From: SABY01 sp964593705
GTDB lineage: Bacteria > Bacteroidota > Bacteroidia > Bacteroidales > 4484-276
Length of the DNA: 64,000 nucleotides
Direction of reading: 5' to 3'
Assembly (NCBI GenBank): GCA_964593705.1
Contig: CAZQIV010000002.1
Location: 1 to 64,000, forward strand
Under the pieces are notes generated by a model, which saw nothing but the letters and a program-made list of their open reading frames with translations, was not told the origin of the DNA and searched no databases. A program made the translations under genes and the position numbers. Positions 34,014 to 42,667 of this stretch are shown here, in pieces; positions within the stretch are counted from its first letter, which is position 1, and each line of letters begins with the position of its first letter.

Positions 34014-35777
34014 ATGAAAATAAGAAACATTTTAATTGTTGGATGTTTGATATTAAGCGGAATTATTCATGCCCAACCTTCCCTCTCATATCAGCGACTG
34101 ACCAATGGACTGGCTGAACCCGATTTTGATGAAGGCCACACTGATTTTGCTTTTGATGATATCAATATGGATGGAAATATTGACATCCTCACGGTTGGCG
34201 ATCATGGCTCCCCAAACTTTAATTCAGCACAGCACGGCATTATAGTTTGGTTTGGCGATGGTGCCGGAAACTTCGAAAATTATATGAATGGCAATTTTGG
34301 CTACGGCGGTATTGCCATTGGCGATGTAAACAACGATGGGCACAAAGATGTGGGATATGGCGTTCATCATAATTATTCGGGTACAAACTGGGGCGATCAG
34401 TTGAATGAGGTGGTGCTGGGAGATGGTACAGGTATGAATTGGGAAGTTTGGGACGAAGGCCTTTCGGGCAATGGAGAAGACTGGGGTATGTTCGAAACCG
34501 ACTTTGGTGATGTGGATAATGATGGCGATCTCGACCTGGTGAGCAATTCGTTTGGCTCTGGTGCCGGCGTGCATGTTTACCTGAACCAGGGCGATGGTAC
34601 CTGGGAACAAAGCTTCGGATTTCTCAACGGAAACTCAGACAATAACGTTGAGTTTGGCGATTTTAACAGCGATGGCTATCTCGATTTTATTGCAAGCCAC
34701 GAATTTGGGTCGGTATATTTTGGCGATGGCACGGGCAGTTTTACAAACAACGACAATGGATTGCCGACACTTGCAACCTTTGAGGTAAGAAGCGGTATTT
34801 CTGTGGGCGATGCAAATACTGACGGATCAGCCGATATTTCATTTGTAAACAGTTCGGGTGGCATAGCCGTTTATTTGTGGGATAAAAACACAAATATGAG
34901 TTGGGTAAGTATGTCAGGAGAATTGCCGCAAACAGGAAGTTTTGATTTTACCGAACTTGTAGATTTAAACGCCGATGGACTGATGGATATCACCGCCATC
35001 GAAAATGAAACCATTAGCTTCTGGTTAGGCGACGGGCTGGGCAACTGGACCTTTGAAACAACGTTTTCGATCGACCCGACTGCCGATGGCAAAGCTTTCA
35101 GGGCCGGTGGCGACTTCGACCACAATGGCCACCCCGACCTGGTGTTGCTTGCCGAAATAGGCCCATGGTACAACTACCAAAATTATATGTATTGCTTTAA
35201 AGAAAATGATCCTGCCGACAGTTTATGGATTATGCCGCAATTCCCAACAGGAAACGAAAATTTCTATCCCGGCTCAGTGCAGTTTATTAAGTGGGCATCG
35301 GAAGTTCCGGCAGGTGAAAACAGCTCAGTAAACATCGAGATTTCGGCTTTCGGCCCACAAGACCCATGGTGGATGCTTGCCAACGAATTGCCCAACAACG
35401 GCAAACACCAGTGGATAGTCCCTAATTTTGGCTCGAACCAGGTATTTCTTAAATTTACCGTAAATCATGAATCAGGTAGCGCAACATCCATCACACAAGC
35501 GGCATTCAATATTTATGGAAATCCTACATCAATCGAAAAGGGCGATACACAAGGAGAAACAACTGTGTATCCCAATCCCGGCTCAGATTATATCTTTATT
35601 CGGAATTTCGAATTTGCTCAAAGTATAATTTTCAGGGATGTTAGCGGACGGATATGTTTTAAATTGAACCAGCCAAACGGCAGGATTGACTTGAAACATC
35701 TCAGCAGCGGGATATATTTTTATGAGATAATTACAAAAAACGGCTCAGGGAAAAACGGGAAATGGATTAAAAAATAG
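34014..35777 (+). CDS. Secreted FG-GAP/VCBS-repeat protein with T9SS type A sorting domain
   Basis: Encodes 587 residues from the ATG at 34014; the in-frame TTG at 34008 is less likely. A signal peptide (ILIVGCLILSGIIHAQ) is followed by about seven repeats with calcium-type D-x-D-x-D-G motifs: DDINMDGNIDI, GDVNNDGHKDV, GDVDNDGDLDL, GDFNSDGYLDF, GDANTDGSADI, DLNADGLMDI and DFDHNGHPDL, an integrin-like beta-propeller. The last 75 residues (TVYPNPGSDYIFIRNF, IYFYEIITKNGSG) are a T9SS type A domain. It is a probable surface or secreted binding protein. It sits between two nearly identical ORF6N gene ends. Confidence 0.9.
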   Translation: MKIRNILIVGCLILSGIIHAQPSLSYQRLTNGLAEPDFDEGHTDFAFDDINMDGNIDILTVGDHGSPNFNSAQHGIIVWFGDGAGNFENYMNGNFGYGGIAIGDVNNDGHKDVGYGVHHNYSGTNWGDQLNEVVLGDGTGMNWEVWDEGLSGNGEDWGMFETDFGDVDNDGDLDLVSNSFGSGAGVHVYLNQGDGTWEQSFGFLNGNSDNNVEFGDFNSDGYLDFIASHEFGSVYFGDGTGSFTNNDNGLPTLATFEVRSGISVGDANTDGSADISFVNSSGGIAVYLWDKNTNMSWVSMSGELPQTGSFDFTELVDLNADGLMDITAIENETISFWLGDGLGNWTFETTFSIDPTADGKAFRAGGDFDHNGHPDLVLLAEIGPWYNYQNYMYCFKENDPADSLWIMPQFPTGNENFYPGSVQFIKWASEVPAGENSSVNIEISAFGPQDPWWMLANELPNNGKHQWIVPNFGSNQVFLKFTVNHESGSATSITQAAFNIYGNPTSIEKGDTQGETTVYPNPGSDYIFIRNFEFAQSIIFRDVSGRICFKLNQPNGRIDLKHLSSGIYFYEIITKNGSGKNGKWIKK

Positions 35778-35800
35778 ACACAACCATAATATCTCATGAA

Positions 35801-36313
35801 ATGAACGAATTAGTAAATCCTAAAGAAATTATTTCGCAAATTTATATCATCAGAGGCGTGAAAGTAATGCTCGATTTTCATCTGGCAAGTATGTACGAAG
35901 TGGAAACACGAGTTTTGAAACAACAGGTAAAAAGAAACATTTCAAGATTCCCGGACGACTTTATGTTTCAATTGTCTGAGAGCGAGTGGAAAGAGCTTAT
36001 CACAATTTGTGACAACCTTGGAAACTTGAAGTTTTCTCCAATTACACCCCTTGCTTTCACAGAGCAGGGTGTTGCGATGCTGAGTGGCATTTTGAGAAGC
36101 GAAAAGGCAGTTAATGTGAATATTGCCATTATGAGAGCTTTTGTAAAAATGCGTGAACTAATCAACGACAATAAAGGCTTGAAGAAAAAACTGGATGAAA
36201 TGGAAAGCAAGTACGATCAACAATTTCAGGTTGTTTTTGAAGCCATCAAGCAATTGATCGAAAAGAAAAACGAGCCCGGAAAGCCTGTTGGATATAAACA
36301 TTACAAGGGATAA
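35801..36313 (+). CDS. ORF6N domain-containing protein, copy 2
   Basis: Encodes 170 residues with the same plan as the copy at 33469. The N-terminal half differs clearly (IIRGVKVMLDFHLASMYEVETRVLKQQVKRN, LSESEWKELITICDNLGNL). From about 36049 onwards the two genes differ at only about one base in 255. The middle segment after the ORF6N core is the part that varies most. The pattern fits a duplication with later gene conversion of the 3' part. Confidence 0.88.
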   Translation: MNELVNPKEIISQIYIIRGVKVMLDFHLASMYEVETRVLKQQVKRNISRFPDDFMFQLSESEWKELITICDNLGNLKFSPITPLAFTEQGVAMLSGILRSEKAVNVNIAIMRAFVKMRELINDNKGLKKKLDEMESKYDQQFQVVFEAIKQLIEKKNEPGKPVGYKHYKG

Positions 36314-36425
36314 GCGGCATTTTTCGGGCATACGGGTCAAACACTCAAAGTGAACAATACAGCCATTCAATTCTACCATTTTCTCACATTTACAGACTGA
36401 TAGCCAAAATAAGTGATTATAAATT

Positions 36426-36457
36426 TTTGGTTATCAAATTTTTATTTTCTACTTTTG
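36426..36457 (+). promoter_or_regulatory. Promoter of the yceD-rpmF-plsX-fabH cluster
   Basis: TTTG at 36426-36429 and TACTTTTG at 36450-36457 are 20 bases apart, a close match to the Bacteroidota -33/-7 consensus. The GTG start follows 27 bases later. A purine-rich GGGAGG at 36471-36476, 8 bases before the GTG, decides the start. Confidence 0.65.
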
Positions 36458-36484
36458 CCGCCCAAATTTTGGGAGGAACGTATA

Positions 36485-37003
36485 GTGGATTATTTAAAAA
36501 ACTTTGTAATCCCGTTTCGTGGGCTCAAAATTGATGTTCATCACTTTGATTTTGTGATGAATAACAAGTTCTTTGAAGCAATTGAATATGCTGAATTGAA
36601 GAAAGGATTGGTGGATGTTTCGCTGGATTTGATCAAGCAGGAACGCATGATGATCTTTGAGTTTAATTTGAAAGGGTCGGTAGAAGTATTGTGCGACAGG
36701 TGTTTAGAGCCTTTTGACCAAAGCATTGAAGGATACGAAAAGCTAATTGTAAAATATGGTGAAAAATTTGAAGAACAATCTGATGAAGTAATTATAATAT
36801 CGGAAAGCGATTTTGAATTTAACATCAGCCCTTACATTTACGAATTCATCAATTTATTGTTGCCAATGCAGCACATTCATCCGGACGATGAAAATGGGAA
36901 CAGCACATGCGATAAGGATATGCTCGACAGACTTTCATCCAACGACATCGAACACGAATCAGACCCACGGTGGGATGTATTGAAAAATTTGAAAAATAAA
37001 TAA
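36485..37003 (+). CDS. YceD/DUF177 family protein
   Basis: Encodes 172 residues from a GTG start chosen for the GGGAGG site 8 bases upstream and the promoter at 36450; an upstream in-frame ATG at 36413 lies before the promoter. The family signature is present: FEFNLKGSVEVLCDRCLEPFDQSIEGYE (CxxC pair) and the C-terminal ending DPRWDVLKNL. In many bacteria this gene precedes rpmF and is linked to 23S rRNA processing. Here it also heads the phospholipid/fatty-acid cluster, 31 bases before rpmF. Confidence 0.85.
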   Translation: MDYLKNFVIPFRGLKIDVHHFDFVMNNKFFEAIEYAELKKGLVDVSLDLIKQERMMIFEFNLKGSVEVLCDRCLEPFDQSIEGYEKLIVKYGEKFEEQSDEVIIISESDFEFNISPYIYEFINLLLPMQHIHPDDENGNSTCDKDMLDRLSSNDIEHESDPRWDVLKNLKNK

Positions 37004-37034
37004 TATTAGTAAGAACATATAAATCTGAGACAAA

Positions 37035-37226
37035 ATGGCTCATCCAAAACGAAAAATATCAAAAACACGCAGGGACAAAAGAAGAACACATTATAAATCA
37101 GACCTCCCTAACCTGGCTAAATGTCCTACAACAGGTACAGTACATGTTTATCACCGCGCATATTGGGTTGATGGCGATTTGTACTACAAAGGCAAGGTGG
37201 TAATGCAAAAATCAGAAGTTGAATAA
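37035..37226 (+). CDS. rpmF: 50S ribosomal protein L32
   Basis: Encodes 63 residues: MAHPKRKISKTRRDKRRTHYK followed by LPNLAKCPTTGTVHVYHRAYW, the usual basic N-terminus and compact C-terminal part. Of the zinc-ribbon cysteines only one is kept (KCP), which fits the C-minus form of L32 that does not bind zinc. It lies between yceD and plsX, the classical order. Confidence 0.93.
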   Translation: MAHPKRKISKTRRDKRRTHYKSDLPNLAKCPTTGTVHVYHRAYWVDGDLYYKGKVVMQKSEVE

Positions 37227-37266
37227 CCAGGTCTATCCTGAATAAATACAATAGTTTCAAAAGCAA

Positions 37267-38217
37267 ATGAAAATTGGATTGGACGTAATGGGTGGCGATT
37301 TCGCACCAGTGGCAACGATTGAAGGCGCCATCCTCGCCCGAAAAACGCTAAATCCTACCGACAAAATCATGCTAATTGGTGATTCTGAAATCATCAGGGA
37401 TTTACTTCAACAAAAATCGGCTGAACAAAATTGCTTTGAAATAATTGAAGCCGGGCAGGTTGTTGGAATGGCTGATAAGCCCCTTAAGGCATTAGCCGGA
37501 AAACCTGATTCGAGTATTTCGGTGGGGTTCAGGCTTTTGAAAACGAAAAAAATTAACGCTTTCTGCAGTGCCGGTAATTCCGGTGCCATGATGGTTGGAT
37601 CGATGTACAGCGTTGGGAGTATTCCCGGGGTGATAAGGCCAACCACTATTGCACATGTCCCACAGGAAGAAGGCGGCGAAAGCATTATCCTCGATATTGG
37701 CACCAACCCCGATGCAAAACCAGATGTGCTTTATCAGTTTGCGTTATTGGGTTCTATCTATGCCCATGAAGTTTTAAAAATTAAGAAACCAAGAGTTGGG
37801 CTTCTTAATATAGGTCATGAAGAGGGAAAGGGCAATTTGTTATGCCAATCGGCCTACCAAATGATGAAAGATACCACCGATTTCAATTTTTATGGTAATG
37901 TTGAAAGCAGGGATCTTTTCAGATCAAAAATCGATGTAGTGGTTTGCGATGGCTTTACCGGAAACATAGTGCTAAAACAAATAGAGGCCATGTACAGGTT
38001 GCTTCAAAAAAGAAACCTGATGGATGACTACATTATCAGGTTTAACTATGAGAATTATGGTGGCAGCCCGGTACTTGGCGTAAATGCGGCCGTAGTACTC
38101 GGACATGGAATTTCAAGCCCGGTGGCCATAAAAAATATGATCTTGCTTTCCAGGCAAATTTACGAAGCAAAACTTTCCGGCAAGATTAAACGAGCGCTGC
38201 AAAAATACACTCGTTAA
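37267..38217 (+). CDS. plsX: Phosphate acyltransferase PlsX
   Basis: Encodes 316 residues. MKIGLDVMGGDFAPVATIEGA at the start, FCSAGNSGAMMVGSMY near 99-114 and LNIGHEEGKGN near 180-190 are the standard PlsX motifs. The enzyme makes acyl-phosphate from acyl-ACP as the first step of phosphatidic acid synthesis. Peripheral membrane or cytoplasmic. It starts 40 bases after rpmF and precedes fabH by 17 bases, so it is surely in the same operon. Confidence 0.96.
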   Translation: MKIGLDVMGGDFAPVATIEGAILARKTLNPTDKIMLIGDSEIIRDLLQQKSAEQNCFEIIEAGQVVGMADKPLKALAGKPDSSISVGFRLLKTKKINAFCSAGNSGAMMVGSMYSVGSIPGVIRPTTIAHVPQEEGGESIILDIGTNPDAKPDVLYQFALLGSIYAHEVLKIKKPRVGLLNIGHEEGKGNLLCQSAYQMMKDTTDFNFYGNVESRDLFRSKIDVVVCDGFTGNIVLKQIEAMYRLLQKRNLMDDYIIRFNYENYGGSPVLGVNAAVVLGHGISSPVAIKNMILLSRQIYEAKLSGKIKRALQKYTR

Positions 38218-38234
38218 TAAACTCATATCAAATT

Positions 38235-39242
38235 ATGGATAAAATCAGAGCAGCAATAACTGGCATTCAAGGATACGTACCCGATTATATTCTCACCAAC
38301 CAGGAATTGTTAACCATGGTTGATACTAATGACGAATGGATTACAACCCGAACCGGAATTAAAACCCGTCATATTCTCAAAGGTGAAGGAAAAGGAACTT
38401 CCGATATGGGTGCCGAAGCTGTAAAAGGCCTGTTAAAAAAAACAAATACCAATCCTGATGAAATTGATCTGCTGATTTGTGCTACTGTAACTCCCGATAT
38501 GCAATTTCCGGCAACAGCCAATATTATTGCCGACAAAGCAGGCATCAAAAATGCTTTTCATTTTGATATAAATGCAGCCTGTTCAGGACAGATTTATGCC
38601 CTGACCACCGCGGCCATGTATATCGAATCAGGAAAATATAAAAAAGTAGTTTTCGTGGGAGCCGATAAAATGTCATCGATAGTTGATTACACCGATAGGG
38701 CAACCTGCGTTATTTTTGGCGATGCAGCCGGAGCAATGCTTTTGGAGTCTACAACTGAAAATGTGGGCATCATCGATTCCATTCATCAATCAGACGGCAT
38801 GGGTAGAATCCACCTGCATCAAAAGGCCGGAGGTTCGGCAAAACCTGCTTCGCACGAAACTGTGGATGCACGCGAACATTTTATTTACCAGGAAGGTCAG
38901 GCTGTATTTAAATTTGCCGTTTCAAGAATGGCTGACGTTTCGGTTGAAATGATGAAAAAACACAATATTTCGCCCGACGAGCTGGCATGGCTTGTTCCGC
39001 ATCAGGCCAATTTGCGTATTATCGAGGCCACCGCACGACGAATGGGAATTCGTAAAGAGCAGGTAATGATCAATATTCAAAAATATGGCAATACTACCTC
39101 TGCAACAATTCCGCTTTGTATATGGGAATGGGAAGACCAACTGAAAAAAGGAGACAATATAATACTTGCAGCATTTGGCGGCGGCTTTACCTGGGGTTCC
39201 ATTTATCTGAAATGGGCTTATGATGGGAAAAATTACAAATAA
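38235..39242 (+). CDS. fabH: Beta-ketoacyl-ACP synthase III
   Basis: Encodes 335 residues. The Cys-His-Asn triad is complete: Cys116 in DINAACSGQIYAL, His256 in WLVPHQANLRII and Asn286 in YGNTTSATIP. The N-terminal IQGYVPDYILTNQEL and the TNDEWITTRTGIKTR substrate-binding region are typical of FabH. It condenses acetyl-CoA (or a branched starter) with malonyl-ACP to begin fatty-acid synthesis. Last gene of the cluster, followed by a strong terminator. Confidence 0.96.
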   Translation: MDKIRAAITGIQGYVPDYILTNQELLTMVDTNDEWITTRTGIKTRHILKGEGKGTSDMGAEAVKGLLKKTNTNPDEIDLLICATVTPDMQFPATANIIADKAGIKNAFHFDINAACSGQIYALTTAAMYIESGKYKKVVFVGADKMSSIVDYTDRATCVIFGDAAGAMLLESTTENVGIIDSIHQSDGMGRIHLHQKAGGSAKPASHETVDAREHFIYQEGQAVFKFAVSRMADVSVEMMKKHNISPDELAWLVPHQANLRIIEATARRMGIRKEQVMINIQKYGNTTSATIPLCIWEWEDQLKKGDNIILAAFGGGFTWGSIYLKWAYDGKNYK

Positions 39243-39262
39243 TAAAATATTTAAATAATCAT

Positions 39263-39295
39263 AAAAGCAATCTTCTTTAAAAGGTTGCTTTTTTT
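39263..39295 (+). terminator. Rho-independent terminator after fabH
   Basis: AAAAGCAATCTT and AAGGTTGCTTTT form a 12-bp stem (one G-T pair) with loop ctttaa, followed by a run of T. It ends the yceD-rpmF-plsX-fabH operon 20 bases after the fabH stop. Confidence 0.85.
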
Positions 39296-39309
39296 ATTTT
39301 TGAAAAGAA

Positions 39310-39747
39310 ATGCATGAAATTTTAAGCTTTTCGATAAAAGATAGTACACTATACAAAACCTCCCTGAATATCCGGGAAAAGGTATTTATTGAGGAACAAA
39401 AAGTTGCCCGGCAGTTAGAAGTAGAAAATGAAGACGAAGCGACCTTTTATTTACTTTTCGTTGATGAAATTGCCGTGGGCACAGGCCGATGGCGAAAAAC
39501 AAAGTCGGGTATCAAACTGGAACGATTCGCAATATTACCCGAATACCGTAATAAAAACCTGGGAACCGTACTTTTGAAAAAAGTGTTGACTGATCTTGAA
39601 CAACAAACCGGAAAAATTTACCTCCATGCACAACTTAAGGCCATTCCATATTACGAGCGCCAGGGATTTCAAAAAATAGGCGACCTGTTTGTAGAGGCCG
39701 GGATTAAACATTTTGAAATGATAAAATCTTTTAATAAAATGGATTAG
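39310..39747 (+). CDS. GNAT-family N-acetyltransferase
   Basis: Encodes 145 residues of the YjcF/ElaA-like GNAT type. REKVFIEEQKVARQLEVENEDE is the N-terminal substrate-side motif, and LERFAILPEYRNKNLGTVLLKKVL is the acetyl-CoA-binding R/Q-x-x-G-x-G/A-equivalent loop (here RNKNLG). QLKAIPYYERQGF is motif B. The acceptor is unknown. Its last three codons and stop (AAAATGGATTAG) come from a segment identical to part of the TPR gene at 41390, so the natural C-terminus may have been replaced (see the adjacent fragment). Confidence 0.85.
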   Translation: MHEILSFSIKDSTLYKTSLNIREKVFIEEQKVARQLEVENEDEATFYLLFVDEIAVGTGRWRKTKSGIKLERFAILPEYRNKNLGTVLLKKVLTDLEQQTGKIYLHAQLKAIPYYERQGFQKIGDLFVEAGIKHFEMIKSFNKMD

Positions 39748-39880
39748 ACATTCTAAATTCATTAAAAGCCGACTATTCATCACCAGAAATAAAAACAGAG
39801 TACTTCCGTCTTTACCTGAATAGCGGTACATTTTATACAAAAATCAGAGATTTCGAAAAAGCAGGGGTTTTCTTATTAAT
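39736..39880 (+). pseudogene. Duplicated internal fragment of the TPR regulator gene
   Basis: From AAAATGGATTAGA onward this stretch matches 41389-41510 inside the TPR-TM-HTH gene with about 85 percent identity by eye. Its frame still reads DILNSLKADYSSPEIKTEYF, then RLYLNSGTFYTKIRDFEKA, compared with LDILNSFKADYSSPAIKIEYF in the parent. Only this one TPR piece is present; it ends near 39875 in a string of hairpins. The GNAT gene runs into it in another frame and terminates there. Confidence 0.85.
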
Positions 39881-39882
39881 CT

Positions 39883-40036
39883 GAAAAATTCATGAATTTT
39901 TCACTCTGCAGGCTAAAAAGCCTGCAGAGCCGAATTTCCTTTGGAAATTCGAGGATTAACCCTCGTAAATATTTTAAATAAATATTTACGGCCTTCGGTG
40001 ATTAATTCACAAATTCAACGAATTTGTGAATTAATC
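39883..40036. repeat. Chain of six consecutive perfect hairpins
   Basis: Six perfect inverted repeats follow one another almost without gap: 39883-39902 (20-base palindrome), 39904-39929 (11-bp stem, CTCTGCAGGCT), 39931-39951 (9-bp, CGAATTTCC), 39950-39965 (5-bp, CGAGG), 39964-39990 (11-bp, CGTAAATATTT) and 40000-40036 (17-bp, GATTAATTCACAAATTC). Hairpins 3 to 5 overlap by a shared CG. It lies between convergent genes (the GNAT/TPR fragment and the zinc-ribbon gene), so part of it may terminate both. Confidence 0.85.
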
Positions 40037-40039
40037 AGG

Positions 40040-40435
40040 TTAAAATAAAAACCACTCCGGATCGATAAACCTGCTAAGCTTTTCCCCATACGATTCCACT
40101 TGCTTTTTTTCGTCAACCTTAAAAGTAATTCTCTCACCATATTTTCTTGAAATGATAATGTAACACTCATTACAGTTATCATCTACCCTGATATACTTTG
40201 CCAGGGCATCTTTGTTTGGGATATTTAAACTCTCGTGACAAACAGGACAGAACAAATCAACAATTTCACCTATTTCAACAGTTAACGAAGAACTCAATTC
40301 ACTTGAATAATTTCCGATTTCTTCGTGCAATAATACAAGGCCTACTTTTTTTGTACTTGTTTTGGCCGATAAAATGATGTTGTTCCCGGCATTAATCGCA
40401 CCCCGGCAATGTGGACATAAATATGTAACTTTCAT
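40040..40435 (-). CDS. Zinc-ribbon-like hypothetical protein
   Basis: Encodes 131 residues. Two CxxC pairs, CPHCRG at residues 7-10 and CPVCHE near 63-66, and a later CNEC near 90-93 make a plausible zinc-binding core. The rest is beta-rich and contains KYGERITFKVDEKKQVESYG. It looks like a conserved Bacteroidales protein, but I cannot name the family. Its stop lies directly against the hairpin chain. The upstream 470 bases (40436-40908) hold only AT-rich DNA and the promoter of the next gene. Confidence 0.7.
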   Translation of the reverse strand: MKVTYLCPHCRGAINAGNNIILSAKTSTKKVGLVLLHEEIGNYSSELSSSLTVEIGEIVDLFCPVCHESLNIPNKDALAKYIRVDDNCNECYIIISRKYGERITFKVDEKKQVESYGEKLSRFIDPEWFLF

Positions 40436-40875
40436 GATTATAAATATTTAGTTTTTAATATGTTAGTTAATATGCTCATGTTTTATTAATCCATAAATCC
40501 ACGAAAACTTTTTCGGCATGAAAATACAAAAAAACTTCAGCAAACATAAGTCCTTTTGTAGGAATTTCTTTTGTTAATTAATGCTTTAATACCCCTGGTA
40601 TGTCGCAACTAATTGATAATGAACTCGGCCAAAGGGTAAAGACTGTTGGGTTTTTTTATAGCGAAATAATCAGAAACCTGACGAATGTATTTTGTAGTAG
40701 CGGCAGTTGTGTAGGTGATACTACTAACCAAACAGTTAATAGCAAGGTGCTTGCTATGTAAAATTTGAACAGGCAGCCACGCTTACCCGGGCATTTATGC
40801 TATTGAAAGAAAATGGCATCATTCATAAAAAAGCTTAAATCAGCACTTTGAAATTAGTTTACCTGCAATTTTTGT

Positions 40876-40883
40876 AATTTTGA
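40876..40883 (+). promoter_or_regulatory. TAATTTTG -7 element of the TPR regulator gene
   Basis: TAATTTTG fits TAnnTTTG and ends 25 bases before the TTG start at 40909. A TTTG at 40847-40850 is a possible -33 element, slightly too far away. The remaining part of the 473-base gap shows no gene that I can support. Confidence 0.4.
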
Positions 40884-40908
40884 GTTTCATTTAGGAAAAT
40901 CATACAAA

Positions 40909-42624
40909 TTGAAAACATTTAGAATTACAATTTTAGTGAAGCTATTCTTATTCTTGATAGGTATTTTTTGTTTTAACCCTCCTGCCGTTTCACAATCAAA
41001 CAACGACTCACTTCTCAACATAATTAATACTACCAACAACGATTCCACCAGGCTCAATACCATTTTTACTTTTGTAGAAAAAAATGTGGATAATTATCCT
41101 GACTCAGTTTTTTTAATGCTTGAACTAGCAGACCAGCTTAATGAAAAAAACACTAACATGAACTTCAAGTTAAAGATTTTGAATCTAAAATCCTTAGTTT
41201 TTCAAAATCTGGGAAAGTACCCCGAGGCTCTGGAATTGCTTTTTCAAGCTAAGAATATTATGGATAAAGGTTTAGAGACACTTCAGGATACATCCAACCT
41301 TTCTGAATATTTACAGGTTATCAGCAATATTGGGCTCTTATTTTATAATATAGAGAAATATGACGAATCTGTTATTTATTTTCAAAATGGATTAGATATT
41401 CTAAATTCATTTAAAGCCGACTATTCATCACCAGCTATAAAAATAGAATACTTTCGCCTTAACCTGAATAGTGGTGCCGTTTACACAAAAATCAGGAATT
41501 TCGAAAAAGCAGAATTCTTTTTTACCAAAGCTTTGCAATACCTTGATGAAGGCAATAAACGCAATTATGGCATTCTACTAAACAACCTGTCGATTGTTGC
41601 ACGCGAAAACGGCAACATTGAAAAGGCCTTCGACCTGAACCTTAAAGCCATCCAATCATGTAAAGATGCAAATTATACCAGGGGTCTAACACAGGCCTAC
41701 AACAACCTTGGTACTTGCTATGCAGTTACAAATGATTTTGATAATGCAATAAAAAATTATGCTATTGCTCTTGAAATGGCAGAGGATTATGGCTTTGCAC
41801 AATCAGCAGCAATAGCACTAGAGGCTATGAGTGGCACTTATGACTCTGTGGGTGATTACAAAAATGCCTATCGGAAATATACTCAGTTTAAAATATTAAA
41901 CGACAGCTTACTGGACTTAGAAAAGGTTCGTCTGGTAACCCAGCTTGAAATGCAGGATAATTTTGATAAACGCATGAGTGCTAATAAAATAATCCAAAAA
42001 GAGCAGGAAGCTGATCAACGTAAGCGGGAACTAATTTATTCGCTTGTGATTGTATTTATCGCTATGGGTTTGATAATTGCTTTCCTGCTTTATTACCTTC
42101 AACGCAGCAAAAGTAAGCGCCATCAACTGGAAGCAGAAAAAAATGCCTTACTCAACAAGAGCCTCAAATTGGAGAAAACAACCCTTGAAGAAGAGATTGA
42201 ATTTAAAAACAAGGAATTGGCTACCAATGTGATGTATATGATTCGTAAAAACGAACTGATTACACAGATTTCTGAAAAACTCATCAAATCGAAATTAGGT
42301 TTTAAAAAAGAAAATCAAAAAATTGTTGAGGAGATTATCCGTGATTTGCAATCATCAACCGATGATGATGTGTGGACAGAATTTGAAATCCGTTTTCAAC
42401 AGGTACACAATGAGTTTTACAATAAACTCAACGAAAGATTCCCCAATCTATCGGCTAATGAGAAACGTCTATGTGCCTTCCTGCGCCTAAATATGTCAAC
42501 CAAAGAAATTTCTGCCATCACTTATCAAAGTATAAACAGCCTCACTGTAGCACGCTCAAGATTAAGAAAAAAACTTGACCTGGATACAGACGACAACCTG
42601 ATTTCTTTTCTTGAAATGTTATAA
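40909..42624 (+). CDS. TPR - transmembrane - HTH regulator
   Basis: Encodes 571 residues from a TTG start; no in-frame ATG precedes the signal peptide (TILVKLFLFLIGIFCFNPPAVSQ). Tetratricopeptide repeats cover about 60-330 (for example PEALELLFQAKNIM, YDESVIYFQNGLDIL, YNNLGTCYAVTNDFDNAIKNY). A single membrane helix (LIYSLVIVFIAMGLIIAFLLYYL) lies near 372-394, followed by a coiled coil. The C-terminal domain has LSANEKRLCAFLRLNMSTKEIS and SLTVARSRLRKKLDL, a LuxR-type DNA-binding domain. This is the usual Bacteroidota one-component design, with the sensor in the periplasm and HTH in the cytoplasm. Target genes are unknown. A fragment of it is duplicated at 39736. Confidence 0.88.
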   Translation: MKTFRITILVKLFLFLIGIFCFNPPAVSQSNNDSLLNIINTTNNDSTRLNTIFTFVEKNVDNYPDSVFLMLELADQLNEKNTNMNFKLKILNLKSLVFQNLGKYPEALELLFQAKNIMDKGLETLQDTSNLSEYLQVISNIGLLFYNIEKYDESVIYFQNGLDILNSFKADYSSPAIKIEYFRLNLNSGAVYTKIRNFEKAEFFFTKALQYLDEGNKRNYGILLNNLSIVARENGNIEKAFDLNLKAIQSCKDANYTRGLTQAYNNLGTCYAVTNDFDNAIKNYAIALEMAEDYGFAQSAAIALEAMSGTYDSVGDYKNAYRKYTQFKILNDSLLDLEKVRLVTQLEMQDNFDKRMSANKIIQKEQEADQRKRELIYSLVIVFIAMGLIIAFLLYYLQRSKSKRHQLEAEKNALLNKSLKLEKTTLEEEIEFKNKELATNVMYMIRKNELITQISEKLIKSKLGFKKENQKIVEEIIRDLQSSTDDDVWTEFEIRFQQVHNEFYNKLNERFPNLSANEKRLCAFLRLNMSTKEISAITYQSINSLTVARSRLRKKLDLDTDDNLISFLEML

Positions 42625-42667
42625 TTTCCAATCCTAAAATCCTTTTTTACCTTTCCTTTCTCTCTTT

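Noticed and set aside
40600..40761. Short frame before the TPR gene, and a nearby segment ending KENGIIHKKA
   Set aside because: It faintly resembles the end of a CRP/FNR-type regulator, but too little is left and the frames do not join.
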